Of a stretch of 64,000 nt of DNA, positions 1 through 7,710 are shown in pieces (positions within the stretch are counted from its first letter, which is position 1; the number at the start of each line of letters is the position of its first letter). The notes beneath the pieces were generated by a model, which saw only the letters and a program-made list of their open reading frames with translations, was not told where the DNA came from and ran no database searches. The DNA comes from Prevotella sp. UBA2456. Lineage in GTDB: Bacteria > Bacteroidota > Bacteroidia > Bacteroidales > Bacteroidaceae. The position numbers and the translations under genes are program-made. The stretch covers positions 14,277 to 78,276 of the forward strand of contig DDPY01000024.1 of NCBI GenBank assembly GCA_002342415.1. The letters run 5' to 3'.

Positions 1-1
1 T

Positions 2-322
2 GACACAACAAACGGCGAAACGCTAGCCTTCCAATCGCTAAAACTCTTAAAGAAGAGTAATGAGGAATGCGTCCTGCTTGACCTTTGGGACAAGATTCTT
101 AAACAAGCTAAGGACACCGTTAACTACAACCCTATGTATAACTACGGACTATACCAGATTAAAACAGAATTGAATACATTCCATCTTGACCCCGATACTG
201 GAGAGATTGTCCCAGATTACATTGAATTAAACAGTAATATAGAGACACTGGCTAGTCATATAAAGGATTACTACTTATATGAGATTGTGCCCAACTTATT
301 CAAGTATGAATTCCTGAAATAA
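2..322 (+). CDS. 3' end of an unidentified protein gene (truncated by window edge)
   Basis: An open frame runs from the first bases of the window (reading DTTNGETLAFQSLKLL...) without a stop to the TAA before position 323, so this is the last ~106 residues of a longer protein whose start lies outside. The part seen is rich in Leu, Asp, Asn and Tyr and ends NLFKYEFLK. It has no signal peptide or membrane segment in view and no motif I can assign. The internal Met at 134 is not a likely start because the frame is coding-like well before it. The A/T-rich composition differs from the more GC-rich genes further right, which could mean an accessory (for example restriction or phage-like) gene, but this is a guess. 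Confidence 0.6.
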   Translation, partial: DTTNGETLAFQSLKLLKKSNEECVLLDLWDKILKQAKDTVNYNPMYNYGLYQIKTELNTFHLDPDTGEIVPDYIELNSNIETLASHIKDYYLYEIVPNLFKYEFLK

Positions 323-368
323 AGACAGAAAAAGACAAATAGATGATAGGACATCAGCAAGCATCACG

Positions 369-409
369 CGGGCTGAAATGTCAAATTGTGGTATCTCCGC
401 CCGTTTTTT
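369..409 (+). terminator. possible terminator after the truncated first gene
   Basis: CGGGC at 369-373 can pair with GCCCG at 399-403, and six T follow at 404-409. The stem is short and the loop long (25 bases), so this is only a weak candidate for the end of the first transcript. Confidence 0.3.
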
Positions 410-453
410 GTTATTTTTCCTGTATAACTGCTTGTAATTCAAGAATATTTTAT

Positions 454-461
454 TACCTTTG
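454..461 (+). promoter_or_regulatory. -7 box of the PIN gene pair
   Basis: TACCTTTG fits the Bacteroidota -7 consensus TAnnTTTG and sits 32 bases before the ATG at 494. It would drive the small gene and the PIN gene together. Confidence 0.55.
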
Positions 462-493
462 TACCCGTTGTAACATTTTAAAGGCACATAATT

Positions 494-748
494 ATGAGCG
501 AGAAACAGAAACAAGTGACGGAGCAGCGAGAGCAGATGCGAACTCGTTCGCAATCTGCCGAGTCGCGACGGAACTCGACCAAGGGTCAAGTGGAGAAGGA
601 GCGCAAAGCAGTGTTGCAGTTGCTACTTGAGAAGACTGGACTGAAATATAAGGAACTTGTTGACGCACAGGTGGGCATGTGGATGGCAGGCAACCTCGAC
701 CTGCTTACTGCCGAAGAAAAGAAGCAATTCCCGCACCTGGTATTCTGA
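494..748 (+). CDS. small charged protein, probable antitoxin partner of the PIN protein
   Basis: This 84-residue protein starts with a Gln/Glu/Arg/Ser-rich, probably disordered or helical half (residues 1-40) followed by a more ordered half containing LLLEKTGLKYKELVDAQVGMW. I do not recognise a named family. Its stop codon (746-748) is directly followed by the ATG of the PIN-domain gene, so the two are almost certainly co-transcribed and translationally coupled. Small gene first, PIN ribonuclease second is the usual order of type II toxin-antitoxin (VapBC-like) modules, and that context is the only reason to call it an antitoxin. No ribbon-helix-helix, AbrB or Phd motif is evident. A plain hypothetical protein is the alternative. 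Confidence 0.6.
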   Translation: MSEKQKQVTEQREQMRTRSQSAESRRNSTKGQVEKERKAVLQLLLEKTGLKYKELVDAQVGMWMAGNLDLLTAEEKKQFPHLVF

Positions 749-1201
749 ATGACGGCTATGACACGACAGGTCAAGACTTACAATCCCAACCATATCTTCG
801 TGGATACTAACGTGCTCATTGGCGCGTATAGTGGTGATTCTCGGTATCAGACCGACAGTGACTGCCTGCACTATCTATATTCCATCGTGGGCAAACGGCT
901 CTACATCTCAACGCTTAGCGTGGCACAACTCATCTCCGTTTATCAGAAGCGTAAAACCAACGACGAGATACGCACCATCGTCCGCGACCTTCAGCACCGT
1001 TTCACCATCATCAATTTCACGGTGAAGGACCTCGACACTGCTCTCGACCAGACGGGAGCTGACATTGAGGACAACATCCAGTTTGTGCTGGCCCGTAAAC
1101 AGAAGTGCCGCGTCATCATCACCAACAACTACAAGGACTACCGCCTCCTTCTGGGCGCACAGATTATCAAGCCCTCGAAAGTAAGGACGATAGCCAGATA
1201 G
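749..1201 (+). CDS. PIN-domain protein, probable type II toxin ribonuclease
   Basis: The 150-residue product has the PIN fold signature: an N-terminal FVDTNVLI strand (Asp about residue 19, the first metal-binding acid), an internal ISTLSVAQLISVY stretch, a DLDTALDQTGADIEDNIQFVLA segment with further acids, and a late VIITNNYKDY that takes the place of the usual TxDxDF. PIN domains are Mg-dependent RNases; in toxin-antitoxin systems they cut tRNA or other RNA until bound by the antitoxin. The gene follows the small upstream gene with no gap. The residue usually written D in the last motif reads N here (ITNNYKDY), so catalytic activity is not assured. Start at 749 is chosen for its coupling to the upstream stop; ATG 758 is an alternative. 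Confidence 0.75.
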   Translation: MTAMTRQVKTYNPNHIFVDTNVLIGAYSGDSRYQTDSDCLHYLYSIVGKRLYISTLSVAQLISVYQKRKTNDEIRTIVRDLQHRFTIINFTVKDLDTALDQTGADIEDNIQFVLARKQKCRVIITNNYKDYRLLLGAQIIKPSKVRTIAR

Positions 1202-1286
1202 TCATCCAGCATTCAAGGGATCAGTTGTCCCCTAAGGTGCCTATCAAGATGTGCACCAAGATAATAGAGAGTGCTGGAGAGTTCAA

Positions 1287-1973
1287 TTAGATAGTTTCCA
1301 TCAGGACGTCCCAGACGGCGATGATGTGACAGAGGCTGCCGGCGAGGACAAAGAAATGGAAAACGGAATGCATATAGCGCTGACGGTTGAACGAATAGAA
1401 TACGGCTCCCGTAATATAGCATACGCCCTCGGCGATAATCCAGATGATGGCTGCTGTAGACACCGTGTCAAGGAGGGGCTTGAAGGCAACGAGTATGGAG
1501 AGTCCCATGCCGACGAAACAGAAGGTCTCTACGTTGGAGTGCTCCTTCAGTCGGAGGAAGCTGACGAGGGTGCCTGCAATGGCGCAAGCCCACACGAAGA
1601 TGAACAGTCCCCATCCCCAGTAGCCCTGTGTGCGCAGGGCGATGAGGGTGAGTGGCGAGTAGGAGCCCGCGATATGCCAGTAGATAGCGGCATGATCCCA
1701 ACGGCGCAATCGCTCTTTCCAGACGGAACGGCGGCCTACAAGTCCTTGTCCGCGATAGTGCTTGTAGAGGGGTAGTGCATGATAGACGGTGGAGGCAGCA
1801 TAGGAAGCGAGCATGCCAAAGAGATAGAGGCATACGCCAAGTCGGGCCCAGGGGTTGTCGCCTTGAAAGGTCATCACGAGGAACAGGATGCCGAAGGCAA
1901 CCCCCATGACGATGCCTGCTGCGTGGCTCCACGAGTTCCAGAGCTCTTCCTTATGTGTATAGCGTATGGCCAT
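1287..1973 (-). CDS. hemolysin III / PAQR family integral membrane protein
   Basis: A 228-residue, very hydrophobic protein with about seven membrane helices. Family features in order are EELWNSWSHAAG near the start, STVYHALPL after the second helix, DHAAIYWHIAGSYSPL in the middle and VFHFFVLAGSLCHIIAV near the end; these Asp, Ser and His residues form the metal site of the HlyIII/PAQR family. The biochemical role in bacteria is not well settled despite the name. I place the start at the ATG reading MAIRYTHKEE, because the upstream in-frame extension is not membrane-protein-like and crosses the -7 box at 1997-2004. It faces the PIN gene tail to tail and is a single-gene unit. Confidence 0.85.
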   Translation of the reverse strand: MAIRYTHKEELWNSWSHAAGIVMGVAFGILFLVMTFQGDNPWARLGVCLYLFGMLASYAASTVYHALPLYKHYRGQGLVGRRSVWKERLRRWDHAAIYWHIAGSYSPLTLIALRTQGYWGWGLFIFVWACAIAGTLVSFLRLKEHSNVETFCFVGMGLSILVAFKPLLDTVSTAAIIWIIAEGVCYITGAVFYSFNRQRYMHSVFHFFVLAGSLCHIIAVWDVLMETI

Positions 1974-1996
1974 GATGGTAAGGTTTGAACATTGTG

Positions 1997-2004
1997 CAAA
2001 GGTA
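1997..2004 (-). promoter_or_regulatory. -7 box of the hemolysin III gene
   Basis: Minus-strand TACCTTTG matches TAnnTTTG and lies 23 bases ahead of the chosen ATG at 1973, which supports that start over the longer frame. Confidence 0.5.
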
Positions 2005-2040
2005 CGAAGTAAATCCGAGAGTGCCAAATGTTCCGAGGGA

Positions 2041-2072
2041 AAAAGAGGATACACCTTTTGGGTGCATCCTCT
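2041..2072 (-). terminator. terminator of the xylan susCD/GH10 operon
   Basis: On the minus strand AGAGGATGCACC and GGTGTATCCTCT form a 12-bp stem with one G-T pair around an AAAA loop, followed by TTTT. It sits about 30 bases past the GH10 stop codon. Confidence 0.75.
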
Positions 2073-2102
2073 CTGTTGACAGTCTGAGCGAGTCGGAAGT
2101 GT

Positions 2103-4478
2103 TTATTCTACTGTCGAGCTGACGTTCTGCCGCTCGTAGTAGGCCTTGTAGTCTTCGCCACCCAGCGACAGACCGAGGTCTTCGCCAGTCAGAGCGTCGC
2201 AGACACCCTTGTAAGCCCACTTGCGCAGGAAGGCATCGTCGAAGAGGTTGGGCTTCTGTCCGTTGAGCCAGTACTCGTGCTCGTCGGCCGCATCGGTGAG
2301 CGACCAGATGGTGATACCGCTCTGCTGAGCCTCCGGCACATTCTCGAAGTACGACTCGAAGATGGTCTTGTAGGCATCGCTCTGAGCCTTGTACTGTGCT
2401 GCCGAGGGAGAGCCAGTGCCCAGCGAGATGTCGAGCTCGGTGACGCGGATGAGCTTGCCGGTAGCAGCCAGCTCCTTGAACTGCTTGTCGACCTGAGCAC
2501 GCAGGGCAGCCACCTTCTCGGCATTGTTCTCAGCGTCGTCGCTGGTGCCAGACAGGGTGACGTGCATCTGGGTGCCGATACCGTCGACGATGGGTGAGCC
2601 GTGTGCAGCATCGATGTCCTTGACAAACTGGATGGCGGCGGCACGCTTCGAGTCGCTGGTTTCGAGGTTATAGTCATTGTAGAAGAGTTTGGTCTCTGCC
2701 GGCAGATACTGGCGGGCATACTCGAAGGCCTTGACGGCATAGTCGGGTACGTAGTAGCCCCAGTACCAGTGGCCGGGTCCCCAGTTGAGGTTGAGGCCGT
2801 CTTCCTCTGTCTCTGTGGGTTCGGCATCATAGTGGGTCTGGTCGTCCTCAGTCCACGAACCTCCGAAGACTCCGTCGACACCACGAACCTTGTTGCCCTG
2901 ACCATCGGTGATGGCCTCGTTGATGACATCGTAGCCTACGGGTACAATGCCCTTCTCGGCCAGATGCTCAGCCATACCCTTCACCCACGACTCCATAACG
3001 CCTAACAGTATTTCGCGCTTCTCTTCGGGTGTCTTGGCCTCGAAGGTGATGCCTCCGGCGCGGCGTTGTGCGGCAGCGGGTGTCTGGTCTTTCTTCTTAC
3101 CAAACTTGAAGTCGTCTACCCATAATACCGAGTTGGGCTTACCGCCAAACTGCAGACCGATGCGCACTACATCGGCAGGATTGCCGTCGTAGGTAAATTC
3201 ACCCTCACACTTCAGCCATTCATCTGGTGCGGTGAATGATGACTTATACAGGCCACTGTAACTGGCATTCTGACCGATAAACTGTGCCACGACAGCATCA
3301 GGTGACTTGATGTAGAACGAGTAACTGTAGATGGTACCTGCCTGCAGGTTCTCGGCCAATGGCCACCACAGCTGGCAGTCCCAGTTCTGCGCCGTCTCGC
3401 CATCCATCGTACATTTCAGGGCATACTTGCCGCTGTGACCACCCTCTTCTACGGTGCGGGCATAGTGGCTCCAACCCGTCCAGCCGGTATCACTACCATC
3501 GTCGAAGTTACTGTTGGTGATGATGTTCTCCATCGGGTCTTCCACCTTCTTGCCGAACTGGAAGTCGTCCACATAGACAACCGAGTTAGGAGTACCGCCA
3601 AACTGCAGACCGATGCGCACTACGTCAGCCGGATTGCCTTCATAGGTGAACTCGCCTTCCAGCAAGGTCCACTCGTTAGTAGCAGTGACAGTGCCCTTGT
3701 AGAGACCGCTGTAGCTGGCATTCTGGCCGATGAACTGCACGTTGATGTTGTCAGGCGACTTGACCCACACACCGTAATAGTAGGTCACACCCTCTTTCAG
3801 GTTCTCGGCCAACGGCCACCACAGCTGGCAGTCCCAGTTCTGCGTCGTCTCGCCATCCATAGCGCATTTCAGGGCATACTTGCTCTCATGTCCACCCTCA
3901 ACCACGCTACGCGAATAGTGAGACCAACCCGTCCAACCGGCATCGTTACCACCTTCGAAGTCAGAGTTGGTAATCACGTTCTCGCACTTGTCGCCATCCT
4001 GGGCAGGGAGAATCATCTTAGGAGCAATCACCGACCGCAGGTAGGTCTGGTTCTGCTGGGTGTGCCAGAAGAAGTTGTGGCCGTAGAGTGCCATATTGTC
4101 TTTCTTGATCTGGTCGAGCGCAGGGTCTAGGTTGGCGAAGTTGAGGCTGCCCGTGTTGCCCACGATAGCGTCCATCTTCATGGCGTTGCCCCAGGTGATC
4201 ATCTGGAAGTTGTCAACCGAGAGCTCGTGACGGCCGTCCTCGCCCATATAGATATCTTTGCCGATGCCCAATCCGAGCTTCATGTTGGGATGATGCTCAG
4301 CGGAGTAGTCCTTGATGTCGTCATAGTTGGCAATCACTTCTTTCACTGCGAGGGGCAGTTCGCTCTTGGTGACAGCAGTATGTCCCTCGGGTGTGCTCCA
4401 CTCCATGATCTGGTCTTTGCAACCGGTGAGCAGCACTGTCGATGCTACTGCCGGTAATAGGATTTTATGGATTTTCAT
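2103..4478 (-). CDS. GH10 endo-beta-1,4-xylanase with two inserted CBM4-type modules, lipoprotein
   Basis: A 791-residue endoxylanase, predicted to cut xylan at the cell surface. Residues 1-20 are a lipoprotein signal ending LLTGC. The GH10 barrel is split: the first part (about 47-155) includes GHNFFWHTQ, then two carbohydrate-binding modules of the CBM4/9 type (about 167-310 and 317-461) interrupt it, and the barrel resumes at about 478. The acid/base is Glu521 in DVINEA and the nucleophile Glu681 in RVTELD. This split layout is known for surface GH10 enzymes of Bacteroides xylan loci. The two modules are close to identical, including WDCQLWWPLAENL and IGQNASYSGLYK in both. The gene is last in the susC-susD-SGBP-GH10 unit, 25 bases after the SGBP gene. 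Confidence 0.93.
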   Translation of the reverse strand: MKIHKILLPAVASTVLLTGCKDQIMEWSTPEGHTAVTKSELPLAVKEVIANYDDIKDYSAEHHPNMKLGLGIGKDIYMGEDGRHELSVDNFQMITWGNAMKMDAIVGNTGSLNFANLDPALDQIKKDNMALYGHNFFWHTQQNQTYLRSVIAPKMILPAQDGDKCENVITNSDFEGGNDAGWTGWSHYSRSVVEGGHESKYALKCAMDGETTQNWDCQLWWPLAENLKEGVTYYYGVWVKSPDNINVQFIGQNASYSGLYKGTVTATNEWTLLEGEFTYEGNPADVVRIGLQFGGTPNSVVYVDDFQFGKKVEDPMENIITNSNFDDGSDTGWTGWSHYARTVEEGGHSGKYALKCTMDGETAQNWDCQLWWPLAENLQAGTIYSYSFYIKSPDAVVAQFIGQNASYSGLYKSSFTAPDEWLKCEGEFTYDGNPADVVRIGLQFGGKPNSVLWVDDFKFGKKKDQTPAAAQRRAGGITFEAKTPEEKREILLGVMESWVKGMAEHLAEKGIVPVGYDVINEAITDGQGNKVRGVDGVFGGSWTEDDQTHYDAEPTETEEDGLNLNWGPGHWYWGYYVPDYAVKAFEYARQYLPAETKLFYNDYNLETSDSKRAAAIQFVKDIDAAHGSPIVDGIGTQMHVTLSGTSDDAENNAEKVAALRAQVDKQFKELAATGKLIRVTELDISLGTGSPSAAQYKAQSDAYKTIFESYFENVPEAQQSGITIWSLTDAADEHEYWLNGQKPNLFDDAFLRKWAYKGVCDALTGEDLGLSLGGEDYKAYYERQNVSSTVE
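3096..3980 (-). repeat. tandem duplication encoding two near-identical CBMs
   Basis: The DNA for residues 167-310 (about 3549-3980) and 317-461 (about 3096-3530) is a direct repeat of roughly 430 bp. Long stretches match almost base for base, for example around 3355-3390 and 3815-3842. The join is the linker reading GKKVEDPMENIITNSNF. Confidence 0.8.
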
Positions 4479-4503
4479 AATGACTATACGTTTTAAAGTG
4501 TGG

Positions 4504-5910
4504 TTATTCTGCTGTATCGTTGAAATCGCTCACGCTCACTGGAGTGATGTCCACTACGCGGATGTTGTCAACGTAAATCTTCTGATTAAAGAGGCTGGCG
4601 GGATACTTGACGCCCAGTGCTTCGTCTTCCAGGTCGCTGTTGACGAAGAAGATGAGGAAGTTGCGATAGGAGCCGGCATTGCGGTCCTCGCAGATATTCG
4701 CGAAGGTGGCATTGGGGTTCTCCGTCGGGTCGTATTTGCCAATCTTGGTCATCGGGATGGTAATCGTCTGCCAGCGCTCACCTGTTGTCCAGGCCGCATG
4801 AGAACCGTCAGTCTCGTTGAACCAGGGTACCCATACCGTAGCGGTGTTATAGTATTCAGCACTGTACTTGGTGCAATTTGAACCATAGCCATAGTTCGAG
4901 AGGTTGTTCTGCAGCGAGATTTCAATCTGGCCCGTGTTGTCCCAAGGTTCAGGACAGTAGACATCGAACTGCAGCGCAACGTTGGCAGCAGAAGTGGTGG
5001 CAGGGATGCTGGCATACATGCGGGCAGTCCAGTCGTCGGCTTTGTTGTCGTTGCCTGCCGTAGCCCACATCAGTGCATTGGAACCAGCATCCAAACCGCC
5101 TGCATCGAGCTTGACGGGGGGCACAATCTGGCACACCTTGCCGCGTCCGCTGTTCAGGGGGTCGTCGACGAGGTCGTCGGGACTATAGGTAGCGCTCCAC
5201 GAACCTAACTCGCCCAAACCGTCGAAGTTGGTGACATAATTGCGGAAATCGTTGAAGAAAGGCGGTGTCACCGCAGTACCGTTAGCGCCCTCGCTGGTGA
5301 GGCTGCCCACCACGCTGAGGTTGGCCGCTGCGGGTACGATAAAGGAGTACCATTTGCCGTCCTCATCGCTCACGATGCTCTCCTCAGTGACTACGGTCCC
5401 GTCGGGCAGGGTCACCTGAGTCGTCTCCTGCAGGTTGGTGCCATAGACGGTTACTGTCTCGCCAGCCTTGGGCAGCGTGTTGTCGCAACTGCTGATGCTG
5501 GGTGCCGAGGCGCGGATGATGAAGTCGTAGACCAGTCGGTTGTTGTCGCTCTTATGCAGGATGATGGTGTTGCGCACGTCGTCGTCGGCCTTGTCCACAG
5601 GGGTTTCTTTGTTCAGCGTCACCCAGATATTGTTGTCAGTCATCAGGGCATTGTTGAAGTAGGTCTCATAACCGTTGATATAGATTTTCTTCAGTCCTGT
5701 GAAGCCTGAGCCCTGTATGCGGATCAACTGTCCCAGACGGGCAAACTCTACCTCGCGGTCCTTGTTGACCTCGTCGTTGATATTCTCGAGGAATACCTTA
5801 TCTATTCTCATTTGTGTCCCGCTGCCGCCGTTGTCGTCGTCCTTACAGCCTGTAAGTCCTAAGGCTACTACAGCCAGGCACAAAGTCCAGATATATTTCA
5901 TTGTTTTCAT
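4504..5910 (-). CDS. surface glycan-binding lipoprotein (SGBP-B-like) with IPT/TIG domains
   Basis: A 468-residue lipoprotein (signal ends ALGLTGC, then KDDDNGG). The first half has two immunoglobulin-like IPT/TIG modules (about residues 32-120, with GSGFTGLKKIYING, and 122-215, with TLPKAGETVTVYGTNL). The second half (about 225-460) is the xylan/xyloglucan-binding type domain of SGBPs, rich in Trp and Tyr and ending in a VDNIRVVDI strand. Such proteins hold polysaccharide at the cell surface for the SusC/SusD importer and have no enzyme activity. The position, between susD and the GH10 gene, is the usual one. The match is to the family type; ligand (xylan) is inferred from the neighbouring GH10. 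Confidence 0.85.
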   Translation of the reverse strand: MKTMKYIWTLCLAVVALGLTGCKDDDNGGSGTQMRIDKVFLENINDEVNKDREVEFARLGQLIRIQGSGFTGLKKIYINGYETYFNNALMTDNNIWVTLNKETPVDKADDDVRNTIILHKSDNNRLVYDFIIRASAPSISSCDNTLPKAGETVTVYGTNLQETTQVTLPDGTVVTEESIVSDEDGKWYSFIVPAAANLSVVGSLTSEGANGTAVTPPFFNDFRNYVTNFDGLGELGSWSATYSPDDLVDDPLNSGRGKVCQIVPPVKLDAGGLDAGSNALMWATAGNDNKADDWTARMYASIPATTSAANVALQFDVYCPEPWDNTGQIEISLQNNLSNYGYGSNCTKYSAEYYNTATVWVPWFNETDGSHAAWTTGERWQTITIPMTKIGKYDPTENPNATFANICEDRNAGSYRNFLIFFVNSDLEDEALGVKYPASLFNQKIYVDNIRVVDITPVSVSDFNDTAE

Positions 5911-5952
5911 AATCTTGCTTTTTACTTTTTTACCTATTAACTATATTCCCTT

Positions 5953-7692
5953 TTAGAACAGGTCGGCATCGGTTACCTCGCGTTCGCCAAAGGTGTACTC
6001 AACCGTAGCCACCTTGCCGCTGCCATCGGTCTTCAGAAGCGGGTTCTTGGTCTGATCGGTGTCAGGCATCGGGAGGGTCAGGTTTGCAGCAGTAGCAACG
6101 GCTACGCTGGGACCGGGAGCAGTGTAGGTCTCAGACAGCTTATAGGTGTGCGTGCTGCTCTCATAGTAGCTGGCATTACGGTGCTGATTGTTCACATAGT
6201 TCACCACCTCCTGCTGCTGGTAGTAGCCGCGACGCACGAGGAAGTACCAGTAGAGTCCTTCGAAAGCCGTCTCCACGCGGAACTCGTGGCGGATGTCCTC
6301 ATAGCCAATCTTGCTCTTGGTGGGCACGCCGGCACGCTGGCGCAGGGCGTTGAAGTATTGCAGGGCTGTCGCATCGCTGGTGGTAGCGTTGTTGCCCAAG
6401 ACGGCTTCGGCGTAGTTCAGGTACACCTCAGCTAAGCGCATCATATAGGTGTTGACACCCGAGTTGTTGTTGACCGAGATGCCATTCATGGCGTTCGTGC
6501 CTACCACATACTTCTTGACATTGGCACCCTGGCTGCCTGCGCTCTCGCTTTCGCCATAGATATACGGCTTCTCCGGGTCGGTAGAGAGTTCTGAGTATAC
6601 CTCTCCGTAGGAGGCCACACAGTTGTGGCGGCGGATTGCATCGTCGACGACGGTGCCCAGCGTGGGGTCGTTATACTCCTTGAACTCTTCCCACAGGTCG
6701 TAAGAGCAGTAGGTTGATCCGCCCCATGAGTTACCTTGGTTCACTTGTGTGCTCCAAGCCAGGAAGCGCGTCATCGACTGGGCGATACCATTGCCTGCAC
6801 CAGCCTGCCACTGTAGCTGGAAAATACTCTCGCTGTTGTTGTTGAAGGTGGCAGGAGCAAACAGCTCGGCATAGGTGTCGGCCAGCTTGTAGGGGCCTTC
6901 CTCTATCACTTTGGCTGCTGCGTTCTTGGCCGCGTTGAGGTAGTAGCTGTTGCGCGTGCCGCTGATGAAGTTGGTCTGGATGTTGGTACCGTCATAGCGT
7001 CCGTCGCCAGTAACCAGTCCGGCCATCGACAGATAGAAGCGCGACAGCATGGCGTAAGCAGCATACTTGTTGACGCGGCCTGCAGCGGGCGATGCGGCCG
7101 GCAGGTTGACAGCGGCATATTCCATATCGCGGATGGCAAACTCCATCGCGTCGGTCATGCGGTTGGGGCTGACCACGTAGTTGTTCACCAGGTCCTGCGT
7201 GTTGTCATAGATGATGGCGCATCCCCACAGCGAGGCGATATACCAGTAGGCAACGCCGCGCATGAAGCGGGCCTCGGCTACACCCTGAGTCTTAGCTGTC
7301 TCGCTGACACCGCTGGTAGAGAAGTTCTGGATGTTGTTGATGGCATTGTTCGACTGAGCCACAATGACATAGAACGAACGCCAGGCATCGGTCAGACCTA
7401 CCGATACACCCGTCTCGGTGAAGTTGGTGTAGGGATAGATGTAGTTCGAATACTGTGCGGTGATGTTGTTGGCACGTCCGTCACCCATACCGTAGGAGAA
7501 TTTGTCGTTGAACATATACCACACATAGCTGTACAGCGGGTATATCTCCTGCGCTACGGCATCGTCACTTGAGAAGAAGTTGTCCTGGGCTATCTGGTAG
7601 GAGTTGGTCTGGTCGAGAAAGTCCTCGGCACAGCTGCCTAACGACAGCATTCCTGCAAGTGCTATTGTATATTTTAAAATATTCTTTTTCAT
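5953..7692 (-). CDS. SusD/RagB family glycan-binding lipoprotein (xylan locus)
   Basis: The 579-residue product begins with a lipoprotein signal ending SLGSC and AEDFLDQ, typical of SusD proteins. TPR-like helices follow (VAEARFMRGVAYWYIASLWG, AYAMLSRFYLSMAG, AAKVIEEGPYKL) and the C-terminal RagB half includes MMRLAEVYLNYAEAVLGN and HEFRVETAFEGLYWYFLVRRG. SusD proteins form the lid of the SusC channel and bind the glycan before import. The gene lies 18 bases downstream of its SusC partner. Substrate (xylan oligosaccharides) is inferred from the GH10 and xyn genes nearby. Confidence 0.95.
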   Translation of the reverse strand: MKKNILKYTIALAGMLSLGSCAEDFLDQTNSYQIAQDNFFSSDDAVAQEIYPLYSYVWYMFNDKFSYGMGDGRANNITAQYSNYIYPYTNFTETGVSVGLTDAWRSFYVIVAQSNNAINNIQNFSTSGVSETAKTQGVAEARFMRGVAYWYIASLWGCAIIYDNTQDLVNNYVVSPNRMTDAMEFAIRDMEYAAVNLPAASPAAGRVNKYAAYAMLSRFYLSMAGLVTGDGRYDGTNIQTNFISGTRNSYYLNAAKNAAAKVIEEGPYKLADTYAELFAPATFNNNSESIFQLQWQAGAGNGIAQSMTRFLAWSTQVNQGNSWGGSTYCSYDLWEEFKEYNDPTLGTVVDDAIRRHNCVASYGEVYSELSTDPEKPYIYGESESAGSQGANVKKYVVGTNAMNGISVNNNSGVNTYMMRLAEVYLNYAEAVLGNNATTSDATALQYFNALRQRAGVPTKSKIGYEDIRHEFRVETAFEGLYWYFLVRRGYYQQQEVVNYVNNQHRNASYYESSTHTYKLSETYTAPGPSVAVATAANLTLPMPDTDQTKNPLLKTDGSGKVATVEYTFGEREVTDADLF

Positions 7693-7710
7693 GATTCTTA
7701 TCTTTTTTAA

